From NCBI GenBank assembly GCA_964500435.1, contig CAZCNL010000001.1:372001-436000 (forward strand): a stretch of DNA of 64,000 nt, given 5' to 3'. The notes under the pieces are model-generated. The model was not told where the DNA came from and searched no databases. It saw only the letters and a list, made by a program, of their open reading frames with translations. The position numbers and the translations under genes are program-made. This DNA comes from GWF2-33-9 sp964500435 (GTDB taxonomy: Bacteria; Bacteroidota; Ignavibacteria; Kapaibacteriales; UBA2268). Shown here piece after piece: positions 33,855 to 42,692 of this stretch. Numbering within the stretch: position 1 is the stretch's first letter; every line of letters starts with the position of its first letter.

Positions 33855-35096
33855 TTAATTATTTTGTAATACTTCAGTAACTTTCAATGCTGCTTCGTGG
33901 AATGTTAAAGCAACTTTAAAATTTAATCCAGATTTAAGTAAAGTTTGCTTTCCCTCAATTGCATTTGTTCCATCTAAACGAACAATCACGGGAACATCAA
34001 CTTTAACTTGACTCAAAGCTTGAACAATACCATCGGCAACTTTGTCACATCTAACAATACCACCAAAAATATTAATTAATACGGCCTTAACGTCAGGGTC
34101 ACTCATCATTATTCTAAAAGCATTTGCAATTCTATCGACATTTGCTCCACCACCAACATCGAGGAAATTAGCAGGTGTGCCTCCAGCAAGTTGAATCATA
34201 TCCATTGTAGCCATAGCAAGGCCAGCGCCATTTACCATACAACCTACGTTTCCATCTAATTTTATATAATTTAAGTCATATTTGGATGCTTCAACTTCAA
34301 GTGGTGACTCTTCGTTTAAATCACGTAATGCTAAGAAATCGGGGTGACGATAAAGTGCATTGTCATCGAAAGTTATTTTTGCATCTAAGGCTATGATTTC
34401 ATCATCACTCGTTAACACAAGTGGATTAATTTCAACCAAATTTGCATCAAGTTCTTCATAGGCACGAACTAACTTGGGAACAAAATCGAGGAAGTTTTTA
34501 AATGCTGTTCCAGATAGACCTAAATTAAAGGCTAATCTTCTACCTTGGAAAGGTTGAAATCCGACTGTTGGGTCAACATATTCTTTCAAAATCTTTTCGG
34601 GAGTTTCGGCAGCAACCTTTTCAATTTCAACACCACCTTCAGTTGAGGCCATGACGACATTTTTACCTGCTTGTCTATCTAACGTAATTCCGAGGTAAAA
34701 TTCTTTCGCAATTTTACAACCTTCTTCAATCAAAAGACGATGAACAATTGTTCCTGCTTGTCCAGTTTGAATTGTAACTAATTTATTATTTAACATTAGT
34801 TTAGCAATTTCATATGCTGAGTGAGAAACATTATCATTTGACACAATGTTAACACCTCGTAATTGCTTATCATCATAGATAATTGGTTCATTAGTATTAA
34901 CATCATAAATGATTCCTTTTCCTCGACCACCTGCGTGCACCTGAGCTTTGATAACAATCGTATTGATATTTTTTGATTGAAATTCATCGAAGGCAACTTT
35001 ACCTGCTTCTTCGGGTGTAAATGCCACAGCTCGACGTAATGTAGGTATCTCAAATTTGCTTAATAGTTCTTTTGCTTGATATTCGTGTATTTTCAT
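33855..35096 (-). CDS. sucC: Succinyl-CoA synthetase, beta subunit
   Basis: A 413-residue ATP-grasp protein, the beta subunit of succinyl-CoA ligase, which makes ATP or GTP from succinyl-CoA in the TCA cycle. Marks: MKIHEYQAKELLSKFEIP at the start, KAQVHAGGRGKG in the nucleotide site, ELDANLVEINPLVLT, and GCMVNGAGLAMATMDMIQLA followed by GGTPANFLDVGGGA in the C-terminal ligase domain. It is about 25 residues longer than E. coli SucC, as in several FCB-group homologues. The alpha subunit gene sucD is not adjacent. The 208 bases upstream hold a TATTTTTG element (complement of 35135-35142) and the end of a tRNA gene. Confidence 0.95.
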   Translation of the reverse strand: MKIHEYQAKELLSKFEIPTLRRAVAFTPEEAGKVAFDEFQSKNINTIVIKAQVHAGGRGKGIIYDVNTNEPIIYDDKQLRGVNIVSNDNVSHSAYEIAKLMLNNKLVTIQTGQAGTIVHRLLIEEGCKIAKEFYLGITLDRQAGKNVVMASTEGGVEIEKVAAETPEKILKEYVDPTVGFQPFQGRRLAFNLGLSGTAFKNFLDFVPKLVRAYEELDANLVEINPLVLTSDDEIIALDAKITFDDNALYRHPDFLALRDLNEESPLEVEASKYDLNYIKLDGNVGCMVNGAGLAMATMDMIQLAGGTPANFLDVGGGANVDRIANAFRIMMSDPDVKAVLINIFGGIVRCDKVADGIVQALSQVKVDVPVIVRLDGTNAIEGKQTLLKSGLNFKVALTFHEAALKVTEVLQNN

Positions 35097-35304
35097 TTTA
35101 TATTTCTTTTAATAAATTGACAATAAAAATTATTCAAAAATAACAAAAAAATGTTAAACTTCAGAAGTAAATACGTTTAAAATTGTTTTAAAATCAAAAA
35201 TGAATTATAAAATAGGTAAAAAAATAGTTATTTTTTTATGAATGATAATAATTGCAAGTAAAAAGGAAAGGAAGAAAAATTTAGTTTTATTATAATACGT
35301 GTTG

Positions 35305-35387
35305 TGCGGAAGAGGGGACTCGAACCCCTATGCCCGTGGAGCACCACCCCCTCAAGATGGCGTGTCTACCAATTTCACCACTTCCGC
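35305..35387 (-). tRNA. tRNA-Leu (anticodon GAG)
   Basis: An 83-base class II tRNA: acceptor GCGGAAG/CTTCCGC, D arm with GGTAGACACG, anticodon stem CCATC/GGTGG around TTGAGGG (anticodon GAG), a long variable arm and T arm GGGG-TTCGAGT-CCCC. Discriminator A, CCA not encoded. It lies 15 bases after tRNA-Arg on the same strand. Confidence 0.96.
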
Positions 35388-35402
35388 AAATTTTTGGTTT
35401 AG

Positions 35403-35476
35403 TACACCCGGAGGGATTCGAACCCCCAACCACTTGATCCGTAGTCAAGCACTCTATCCAATTGAGCCACGGGTGC
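35403..35476 (-). tRNA. tRNA-Arg (anticodon ACG)
   Basis: A 74-base tRNA: acceptor GCACCCG/CGGGTGT, D arm GCTCAATTGGATAGAGT, anticodon stem CTTGA/TCAAG around CTACGGA (anticodon ACG), T arm GGGGG-TTCGAAT-CCCTC. Discriminator A, CCA not encoded. It begins 9 bases after the rpsT stop codon, so it is probably processed from the rpsT transcript. Confidence 0.96.
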
Positions 35477-35485
35477 CTTCCAAAG

Positions 35486-35752
35486 TTAATTTACGCTTGG
35501 AGCAAATTTTTTAACTATTTTTGATAATGCAGACTTATGGTTTGCCGCATTATTCTTGTGTATAATTCCTTTTGCTGCAACTTTATCTAAAATACTGGTT
35601 GCTTTCTGGAATCTTGCAACTGCATCTTCGTATGTAGTTGCTTCTTTTAATGTTCTAATCGCCATCTTTAACATCTTTTTATTCTGACGATTATAAATTC
35701 TTGCTTTTCTTGATTGTCTGATTCTTTTCAGAGCTGACTTATGATGAGCCAT
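35486..35752 (-). CDS. rpsT: 30S ribosomal protein S20
   Basis: An 88-residue, strongly basic protein of the bS20 family, which binds 16S rRNA early in small-subunit assembly. It opens with MAHHKSALKRIRQSRKARIY and holds the family core KGIIHKNNAANHKSALSKIV; length matches the usual 87-90. It is followed closely by tRNA-Arg and then tRNA-Leu on the same strand. The upstream region carries TAATTTTGTAATTC (minus strand, core complement of 35780-35787), the same -7 sequence as tRNA-His. Confidence 0.97.
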   Translation of the reverse strand: MAHHKSALKRIRQSRKARIYNRQNKKMLKMAIRTLKEATTYEDAVARFQKATSILDKVAAKGIIHKNNAANHKSALSKIVKKFAPSVN

Positions 35753-35779
35753 ATTACTTTATTATTTTTTTTAGAATTA

Positions 35780-35787
35780 CAAAATTA
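35780..35787 (-). promoter_or_regulatory. Candidate -7 element of the rpsT-tRNA unit
   Basis: Minus strand TAATTTTG followed by TAATTC, identical over 14 bases to the tRNA-His -7 region. No TTTG stands 19 bases upstream, so only the -7 part is supported. Confidence 0.5.
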
Positions 35788-35845
35788 CGAAAATTTCTTC
35801 AATTTTTCTATATATTTTTATATTTTTTAAAATTGCTTGCCTTAT

Positions 35846-37759
35846 TTATTTGTTTATAATTACTTTTTGTATTGCTTTTATCCCGTTTTGTTCTGCTTGA
35901 ATAAAATATGTACCAGACTTTAAATTTTCACTGTTAATTTGAACATCTTGTTCCAAAGTCTGATTTTCCAATATTACATTTCCTTGTAAATCATAAAGTA
36001 TATATTTTAAAGGTGCATTCTTGCAATTCAAAAATGTTAAGTCAAAAAATTGATTTGCGGGATTAGGTGCAACTGAGATTTGCAATGAGTTTTGATTTAT
36101 TGACGATATTTTTTCGACAGTTACATCGGTTTTATCTGAAATAGGTATGAATGCTGCATAAATATTCAAATCTCCATTATTCAAACGACCATCGCTCCAA
36201 ACTGGAATTGCATAATTCTTCGTTGCAACTATTTGATTATACTCACCTATTCCAAATTTATTATTTTTTAAGCCAACTGTCTTAAAATCTGTTGGTGTAA
36301 CATTCGCAATTATTGGTTTTGTAAATGTTTCGCCTCCATCAAACGAAAATGAAACAACATAATTTGTAAGTGATTTAATCCCATTTACTCCTTGCTCATA
36401 CCAACTCATAACTATTATTCCATCGGGATTTACAGTTATTGATGGATAAAATTGATGATACGGTGTTTCTCCTGTTTCATTTGAGATAATTTTAGGCTGT
36501 GACCAAGTTTTACCTCCATCTGTCGTTTTCGAAAAGTATATGTCGCTTCCTGTTTCTGATTTTGTTGTAACTCCAAATGCACTCCAAGCTACATAACCAT
36601 TGCCACGATATTGTGAACTTATTGAGTTGTCCGAAGCGCAGTAAATAGAGGGATAAAGTCTTGAATAATCTACTCCATCAATTGTATCTAAAATGCTTGA
36701 AGGGATTAATCTTGAATTGGCAAAAATAAAATCAGTTATTTTAACAGGGGTTTGGAATGTTTTACCACCATCAGATGATATAGCTGAATAAATTGAATTG
36801 ATTCTTGTGATTGATTGTGAATAAAAAATAGTAACAAGTGTTCCATCACTTAAAACCATATTTGATGAAAATTGCTGTAATGCACCTAATCCATTCGAAA
36901 CATTTGCAAATCTATCGCTAAATTTGTTTGATGTTCGCTCTTTTACAGAAACTCTTATATCAGCCGAACCATTTAAAGTGTTATCGAATCGTGAAAATGA
37001 AATGTAAACATTATTATGATATTGTGAATTTGGATTATTATCAACTGACAACCACTGTTTATCATCGAAAAATTCTAATTTCGATAAGTCTAATTGTCCA
37101 TTTGGCATGTAGCTGGCAGCTAATGAAATATTTTGATAAAGATCATAACTCCATGTTGCTCCACCATCAGAAGAAGTTGCAAAATGTAATCCGGCAATTA
37201 GTGAATCAATTTTAGTATTGCTGCTGTTCAACTTCATTCCTAAAGAAATCCAAGTCAAATAAGCAATTCCGTTATCATCGAAAATACAAACAGGGTCACC
37301 ACCACCAATTGTATATATTTTAGGATTTGTTGGTAATGGTGCAAAAGAACTTAAATTCCAAGTTTTGCCAAAATTTTTAGTGTAATAAATAGGAACAGTT
37401 ATAGGATTTGTACTTGAATTTGTTTGCCTAATCGGAGCAATTATTATATTGTTAGTGTCTTTTGGATTTATTGCAACGGTTAATTCTGACTCGGCAGCTG
37501 TATTAGAAGTGATTTGCACTTCATTATTTTCACTTTGAATAATATTTTCAGCTTGTGCTTTTGTAGCTTTTAAAATTAATTGCTGTGGATTTTCTTTTAA
37601 TAATCTTTGAATTTCTTCAATATCTACTTTTAGCTTTTCTTCAATAACTTCTTCGAAGTATTTATTGTTTGCATTAATTTTATTTTCTGCTTTTATTGGA
37701 TTAGAAAAAAAAGAAAAAATTAAAATTAAAAATATGCTGAATTTAAAATAACTTTTCAT
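35846..37759 (-). CDS. Type IX-secreted Asp-box repeat protein
   Basis: A 637-residue secreted protein with a signal peptide (FKFSIFLILIFSFFSNPIKA). Residues of about 110-530 form a sialidase-like propeller with Asp-box motifs SSDGGATWS, SSDGGKTFQ, TTDGGKTWS and SFDGGETFT. The last 80 residues are a type A sorting domain (VAPNPANQFFDLTF ... SGTYFIQAEQNG ... KVIINK) for export and surface anchoring by the type IX system. It resembles the larger Asp-box protein at 30822-33755 in the propeller part but lacks the fibronectin and jelly-roll regions. No catalytic function can be assigned. It is divergent from the PgpH-like gene across 78 bases. Confidence 0.85.
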   Translation of the reverse strand: MKSYFKFSIFLILIFSFFSNPIKAENKINANNKYFEEVIEEKLKVDIEEIQRLLKENPQQLILKATKAQAENIIQSENNEVQITSNTAAESELTVAINPKDTNNIIIAPIRQTNSSTNPITVPIYYTKNFGKTWNLSSFAPLPTNPKIYTIGGGDPVCIFDDNGIAYLTWISLGMKLNSSNTKIDSLIAGLHFATSSDGGATWSYDLYQNISLAASYMPNGQLDLSKLEFFDDKQWLSVDNNPNSQYHNNVYISFSRFDNTLNGSADIRVSVKERTSNKFSDRFANVSNGLGALQQFSSNMVLSDGTLVTIFYSQSITRINSIYSAISSDGGKTFQTPVKITDFIFANSRLIPSSILDTIDGVDYSRLYPSIYCASDNSISSQYRGNGYVAWSAFGVTTKSETGSDIYFSKTTDGGKTWSQPKIISNETGETPYHQFYPSITVNPDGIIVMSWYEQGVNGIKSLTNYVVSFSFDGGETFTKPIIANVTPTDFKTVGLKNNKFGIGEYNQIVATKNYAIPVWSDGRLNNGDLNIYAAFIPISDKTDVTVEKISSINQNSLQISVAPNPANQFFDLTFLNCKNAPLKYILYDLQGNVILENQTLEQDVQINSENLKSGTYFIQAEQNGIKAIQKVIINK

Positions 37760-37837
37760 ATTTTTACATTTTTTAAATGATTAATTTCATTATTTAATGT
37801 TTATTTAACGTTTTAATTATAAATTTAGTTACAAAAA

Positions 37838-40045
37838 ATGGCAAAAATCAACATAATTAAGCGGATATTTAGCAGAACTGCATCCGGTGAGGGTTTTAAT
37901 AATAATTCTATAAAATATTCCTTTCAAGTTAAGATATTAATAATAATTACTACAATTGCATTAACATCGATATTATTTACTTACCATTTTGATACAAGTA
38001 TTTTACGTTCAAATCAACATTCATTTCTTGTAGGCAGTCCTTGGCAAAATCAAACCTTAAAGGCTGATATAACTTATCCATTATTTAAAGATAAAGATTC
38101 TTATAATCAAGCAGTTTTTGATGCAGAAGCAAGTGCTTTACCTATTTATTCCTACAATCCTGATGTATATAATGATGCTTCAAAAGAAATTAACCTAGTC
38201 ATTACTAATTTCCCAAGTGTTGACGCAAATAGTAAATATATTGGTAATTACAATGTAAATTCACGTTTATTAATGATGTTCCTCGAATCAAACGAAAAAG
38301 TTCGAAAAGAGGAAATTCAAAAAATGTACATTTTGTTTCCTAATTTTATTAAAAAATTATATTCAAATGGTTACATTAACGAATCTCTTGATAAAATAAC
38401 GACTTCGGAAATAATCGCCGAAATTTCAAATAATCAAAGGAATATTTTAAAAAAGAAATTTTTAACAAGTATTGACAATATTGAAGATAAAATTGTTTCT
38501 TTTATTAAGTCAAACTTCAGTTCAAATTCAGAACCACTTTTAATTGACATTTTGAAAAATACACTAAAACCAAACTTATACTTCAACAAAGAACAGACCG
38601 AGAACGAGAAGATTTTAGCAAAGAAAAATGTGCCCCAATTTGATGGATATGTAAAAGCAGGCGAAATTATTGTTGAAAAGGGACAGATAATTACACGTGA
38701 AATAAAACAAAGAATTGATTCTTACAAGGAGGCTAAAAAACTTCGAAGCGAAAACTATCTAACACCAAATTATGTCTTTGGTAATATCGGTCAAGCAATC
38801 ATCATTTTTTCAATTTTGATTATTTACCTTTCTGTTTTACGCAAAAAAATATTCGAAGATAATGTTCAATTACTAATTTTCTTTTCTTCACTCCTTTCTA
38901 TTGTATTTTTCTCCTGGTTATCTGTTGAAATTCCCTCATCTTATCCTTTGGGTTATTTAGTGCCAATTCCTGCAATAACTATGCTTGTAGCAATTGTTTT
39001 CGATTCGAGAACCGCTTTTTACTCTACAGTAACCTCATCACTTCTATTAGCTGCAACTCGTGGAAGTGATATGAACACAGCTATCTCGTTTATTTTTGCT
39101 GGAGTTATGGCTGCTTTCACAGTTAGAGATATTCAAAGTAGAACACAAATGTTTCGTTCTATATTTTTCATTTTGCTTGGTTTAGTGGTTTCAATTCTGT
39201 TTTTCGATTTACAATCTTCAGTAGATTTATCATACACGGCAACTAAAATTTTACTTGCTACAATTAACGCAAGTCTATCCCCAATTTTAACTTTTGGTTT
39301 ATTGTTTGTAATAGAGCACACGACAAGCATCACAACAGATTTACGCATTCAAGAATTTGATAATATAAATCACCCACTTTTGAAAAAAATGAGCGAAATT
39401 GCTATGGGAACATATCAACATACAATGAATGTTGCTATGCTTGCTGAAAGGTGCGCCATTGAAATTAGTGCAAATCCACTCTTAACACGAGTCGGCGCAT
39501 ATTTTCATGATATAGGTAAAATTGCTAAACCTGAATATTTTACAGAAAATCAAAAAGATATGTCTAATAAATTAGAATTATTACCTCCTAAAAAAGCTGC
39601 CGAAGTTATTAAAAAGCATGTTATTGATGGGATTGAATTAGGAAAGGAGTACAAAATTCCACAACGTATATTAGATTTTATCCCGATGCACCATGGAACA
39701 AGCTTAATTAAGCATTTTTATGCAAAAGCTCTTGAAGAAGCGGCAGATAAAAACGAAGTTAAAGAAATCGATTTTCGCTACCCCGGTCCTAAACCAAAAA
39801 GCAAAGAAGCAGCAATTTTAATGATTTGTGATAGTAGTGAAGCCATTTCAAAAGTTGAAAATTTATCACGAGAAGAAATTCAGAAAATGATTCAAAATAA
39901 TATTTTAGATAAATTTCTTGATTTTCAATTTAGCGAAACTTTTCTAACTTTAAAAGATATCGCAATTATTGAAGATACTATTTTAAAGAATTTACTTGGT
40001 ACACATTCAAGAACAAAATACAAAGAAATACCAGATACGAAATAA
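37838..40045 (+). CDS. pgpH: PgpH-like 7TM HD-domain phosphohydrolase
   Basis: A 735-residue inner-membrane protein of the 7TMR-HD family (YqfF/PgpH), whose studied members hydrolyse the second messenger cyclic di-AMP. One N-terminal helix (about 30-50) is followed by an extracytoplasmic 7TMR-HDED domain to about residue 310, a block of seven helices (about 315-500) and a cytosolic HD domain with GTYQHTMNVAMLAERCA, GAYFHDIGKIAKPEYFTENQ and MHHGTSLIKHFYAKALEEA. The metal-binding His and HD residues are all present. Length equals Listeria PgpH (about 720). It heads a plus-strand run with xerD (21 bases) and a nucleotidyltransferase gene (42 bases). No diadenylate cyclase is in the window. Confidence 0.9.
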   Translation: MAKINIIKRIFSRTASGEGFNNNSIKYSFQVKILIIITTIALTSILFTYHFDTSILRSNQHSFLVGSPWQNQTLKADITYPLFKDKDSYNQAVFDAEASALPIYSYNPDVYNDASKEINLVITNFPSVDANSKYIGNYNVNSRLLMMFLESNEKVRKEEIQKMYILFPNFIKKLYSNGYINESLDKITTSEIIAEISNNQRNILKKKFLTSIDNIEDKIVSFIKSNFSSNSEPLLIDILKNTLKPNLYFNKEQTENEKILAKKNVPQFDGYVKAGEIIVEKGQIITREIKQRIDSYKEAKKLRSENYLTPNYVFGNIGQAIIIFSILIIYLSVLRKKIFEDNVQLLIFFSSLLSIVFFSWLSVEIPSSYPLGYLVPIPAITMLVAIVFDSRTAFYSTVTSSLLLAATRGSDMNTAISFIFAGVMAAFTVRDIQSRTQMFRSIFFILLGLVVSILFFDLQSSVDLSYTATKILLATINASLSPILTFGLLFVIEHTTSITTDLRIQEFDNINHPLLKKMSEIAMGTYQHTMNVAMLAERCAIEISANPLLTRVGAYFHDIGKIAKPEYFTENQKDMSNKLELLPPKKAAEVIKKHVIDGIELGKEYKIPQRILDFIPMHHGTSLIKHFYAKALEEAADKNEVKEIDFRYPGPKPKSKEAAILMICDSSEAISKVENLSREEIQKMIQNNILDKFLDFQFSETFLTLKDIAIIEDTILKNLLGTHSRTKYKEIPDTK

Positions 40046-40066
40046 TGATTTTTCAACAGGTTTGAA

Positions 40067-40981
40067 ATGAGTGAAACACTGAGTTTTCAATTCCATAAGA
40101 ATATTAAAAATTTTTTAAACTACTTAAATTTCGAAAAAGGGCTCTCCCAAAATACACTTAATTCGTATAATATCGATTTAAGAAATTATCTATTATTTAT
40201 TCAATCTCTGCAAATTGAAGACTTAAATAAAATCACTCATAAAGATATTTCCGCTTTTTTAGAACATTTAACTCGCTTTGGTTTATCAGATAAGTCAAAA
40301 ATTCGCTACCTTTCATCAATTCGAGGATTTCATAAATATTTATTCAATTTTAAAATAATTGCATCAGATGAAACAGAAAAGGTTGATGTTCCAAAACAAC
40401 CAAAATCATTGCCAGAGGTTTTATCAATAGAAGAAATTGATTTACTTCTTAATTCTATCGATATCGCAACTTACGTCGGAATGCGTGATAGAGCCTTGAT
40501 GGAAGTTCTTTATGCTTGTGGTCTTCGTGTTTCAGAATTATGTAATTTAACACTTAAAAATATTATTTGGGATTATGAAGTTTTGAGAATATTTGGTAAA
40601 GGAAGCAAGGAAAGACTTGTACCTATTGGCAAATCTGCAATTCACTATTTGACTCTTTATTTAAACGAAACACGTCCAAAATTTTCCAAAGTTGGAAAGA
40701 TAAATGATTTTGTTTTTCTAAATCAAAGAGGGACAAAATTATCAAGAATGGGAATTTGGAAAATACTTCAAAAGTATGCAAAAATGGTAGGTTTAGCGGA
40801 AAGAATTCATCCACACATATTCAGGCATTCTTTTGCTACTCATTTACTTGAAGGTGGTGCTGATTTACGTGCTGTTCAAGAAATGTTAGGTCATTCTGAT
40901 ATTTCTACAACACAAATTTATACACATATTGACAAAGAGTACTTGAAAGAAGTTCATCGTATGTACCACCCAAAAGCATAA
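40067..40981 (+). CDS. xerD: Tyrosine recombinase XerD/XerC
   Basis: A 304-residue tyrosine recombinase with the N-terminal SAM-like DNA-binding domain (NFEKGLSQNTLNSYNIDLRN) and C-terminal catalytic domain. Catalytic residues seen: Arg in YACGLRVSELCNL, Lys in GKGSKERLVPIG, the HxxR of HPHIFRHSFATHLLEGGADL, His in MLGHSDISTTQIY, and Tyr in that last stretch. Length and motif wording match chromosome-dimer resolvases XerC/XerD rather than phage integrases, and the neighbours are housekeeping genes. A dif site was not found. XerC versus XerD cannot be decided here; XerD is slightly favoured. Confidence 0.88.
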   Translation: MSETLSFQFHKNIKNFLNYLNFEKGLSQNTLNSYNIDLRNYLLFIQSLQIEDLNKITHKDISAFLEHLTRFGLSDKSKIRYLSSIRGFHKYLFNFKIIASDETEKVDVPKQPKSLPEVLSIEEIDLLLNSIDIATYVGMRDRALMEVLYACGLRVSELCNLTLKNIIWDYEVLRIFGKGSKERLVPIGKSAIHYLTLYLNETRPKFSKVGKINDFVFLNQRGTKLSRMGIWKILQKYAKMVGLAERIHPHIFRHSFATHLLEGGADLRAVQEMLGHSDISTTQIYTHIDKEYLKEVHRMYHPKA

Positions 40982-41023
40982 ATTTCACTTTAATTCGTCT
41001 ATTTTCTTTTAGATTTAGCTATA

Positions 41024-42565
41024 ATGAAAAACCAATCCCCTACAGAAAAAAAGATTAAAAAAAGAATTAATGTTCCACCAACAATTGTAAGTGAATTTAA
41101 TATAAAAATAAAAGAAGAAGAAACACCTCCTTTAACAATTCCAATTGAAAATAAAATCATTTTAAAGGTTAGCGAATTAGCTCAAAAAAATGATTTTCAA
41201 GTTTATATTGTCGGTGGTTATGTTCGAGATTATTTTTTAAATAGAGAACGAACAGACCTTGATTTTACAGTAATTGGCGATGCTTTGGAATTTGCAAAGA
41301 TTGTTGCAAAACATTATAAAACAAAACCTGTTCTTTTCGAAAAATTCAAAACAGCAATGGTGCCGCTTAAAGATGATTTCCAACTTGAATTTGTCGGTAC
41401 CCGAAAAGAAGAATATTTAGAAGATTCCCGAAAACCGATTGTAACAGAAGGTACTTTGGAAGACGATTTGAAAAGAAGAGACTTTACTGTAAACGCACTT
41501 GCGGCTTCTCTTCAAAAAGATAAGTTTGGACAGGTTATTGATTTGTTTAATGGTTTTCAAGATATAAAAAATAAAATATTAAAAACGCCTTTAGACCCAA
41601 TTAAAACATTTGAAGATGACCCTCTGCGAATGATTAGAGCTGCTCGATTTGCTTCTCAACTTGGTTTCAATATTGAGGGGAAAACAATTCGGGCTATGAA
41701 ATCAATGAAACATCGTTTAAATATTATTTCTGTTGAAAGAATATCGGCTGAATTTCTAAAAATTCTTGCTTCACCAAAACCAAGTATTGGCATTAATATT
41801 CTAAATGATACTGAATTACTACCACTTTTTTTGCCCGAAATTTCCAACTTAAAAGGTGTTGAAATAAAACAGTATGGAGAAAAAAATTTCGCTCATAAAG
41901 ATGTATATAAACATTCTCTTATGGTCCTTGACAATATTTCTATTGTAACAGACAATGTTTATCTACGTTTTGCAGCTTTATTACACGATGTCGGAAAACC
42001 TATTACTAAACGTTTCCAACCAGGATTTGGATGGAGTTTTCACGGACACGAAGAAGTGGGAGCAAATATGATTGAACGCATATTTCGAAGATTGAAATTA
42101 CCATTAGAAAATGTACCCTACGTTGAAACATTAGTGAGATTACACCAACGTCCTATGATGCTTGTTGATGATATTATTACAGATTCAGCAATTAGAAGGC
42201 TCGCTGTTAATGCTGGTGAGTATCTACAAGATTTATTTACTTTATGCAAAGCAGATATTACTACTAAAAACCCAAATTTATCTGCGCAATATTTAAATAA
42301 CTACGATATAGTACTTGCTAAAGTTTTAGAAGTACAAGAAAAAGATAAATTACGTGAATTTCAATCTCCTGTTCGAGGTGAAGAGATTATGGAATATTGC
42401 AAACTCGCTCCATGCAAAGCAGTTGGTATCATAAAAAATAACATCGAAGAAGCTATTCTCGAAGGAATTATTCCAAATGAGTATCAAGCCGCAAGAGAAT
42501 ATTTCGAAAAAAATATAGATTTCTGGCTTTCTTCGATTAATCCTAAAGATATTCGGCGAAATTAA
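41024..42565 (+). CDS. CCA tRNA nucleotidyltransferase / poly(A) polymerase family
   Basis: A 513-residue class II nucleotidyltransferase with an HD domain. The catalytic head is FQVYIVGGYVRDYFL (GG) with TDLDFTVIGD (DxD); RRDFTVNALAASL and DDPLRMIRAARFASQLGF are the head and neck motifs shared by CCA-adding enzymes and PcnB. The HD domain has FAALLHDVGKPITKRF and FHGHEEVGA. Homologues in Bacteroidota are annotated as CCA-adding enzymes, and none of the four tRNA genes here encodes CCA, so I favour that role. The N-terminal 40 residues are a lysine-rich extension. A terminator follows at 42597. Confidence 0.85.
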   Translation: MKNQSPTEKKIKKRINVPPTIVSEFNIKIKEEETPPLTIPIENKIILKVSELAQKNDFQVYIVGGYVRDYFLNRERTDLDFTVIGDALEFAKIVAKHYKTKPVLFEKFKTAMVPLKDDFQLEFVGTRKEEYLEDSRKPIVTEGTLEDDLKRRDFTVNALAASLQKDKFGQVIDLFNGFQDIKNKILKTPLDPIKTFEDDPLRMIRAARFASQLGFNIEGKTIRAMKSMKHRLNIISVERISAEFLKILASPKPSIGINILNDTELLPLFLPEISNLKGVEIKQYGEKNFAHKDVYKHSLMVLDNISIVTDNVYLRFAALLHDVGKPITKRFQPGFGWSFHGHEEVGANMIERIFRRLKLPLENVPYVETLVRLHQRPMMLVDDIITDSAIRRLAVNAGEYLQDLFTLCKADITTKNPNLSAQYLNNYDIVLAKVLEVQEKDKLREFQSPVRGEEIMEYCKLAPCKAVGIIKNNIEEAILEGIIPNEYQAAREYFEKNIDFWLSSINPKDIRRN

Positions 42566-42596
42566 GATATTCTTTTTAAAAATTTGAAATAAATAA

Positions 42597-42628
42597 ACCC
42601 CAAAAGTATATTAATAAACTTTTGGGGT
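42597..42628 (+). terminator. Intrinsic terminator after the nucleotidyltransferase gene
   Basis: ACCCCAAAAG at 42597-42606 pairs perfectly with CTTTTGGGGT at 42619-42628, followed by ATTTTCTTT. It stands between the convergent ends of this gene (42565) and the envelope operon (42693). Confidence 0.88.
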
Positions 42629-42692
42629 ATTTTCTTTAAAAAAACGATTTCTCGAAATATTTAATTAGAATTACTAATAAATAAAAAATCTG

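Noticed and set aside
35481..35488. TAACTTTG on the minus strand as promoter of tRNA-Arg
   Set aside because: It fits TAnnTTTG but overlaps the rpsT stop, and the nearest TTTG is 14 bases away; the start would fall at the tRNA itself.
35299..35514. Open frame on the plus strand across the tRNA-Leu/tRNA-Arg region
   Set aside because: It is the complement of two well-folded tRNA genes and the end of rpsT; no start signal and no family match.
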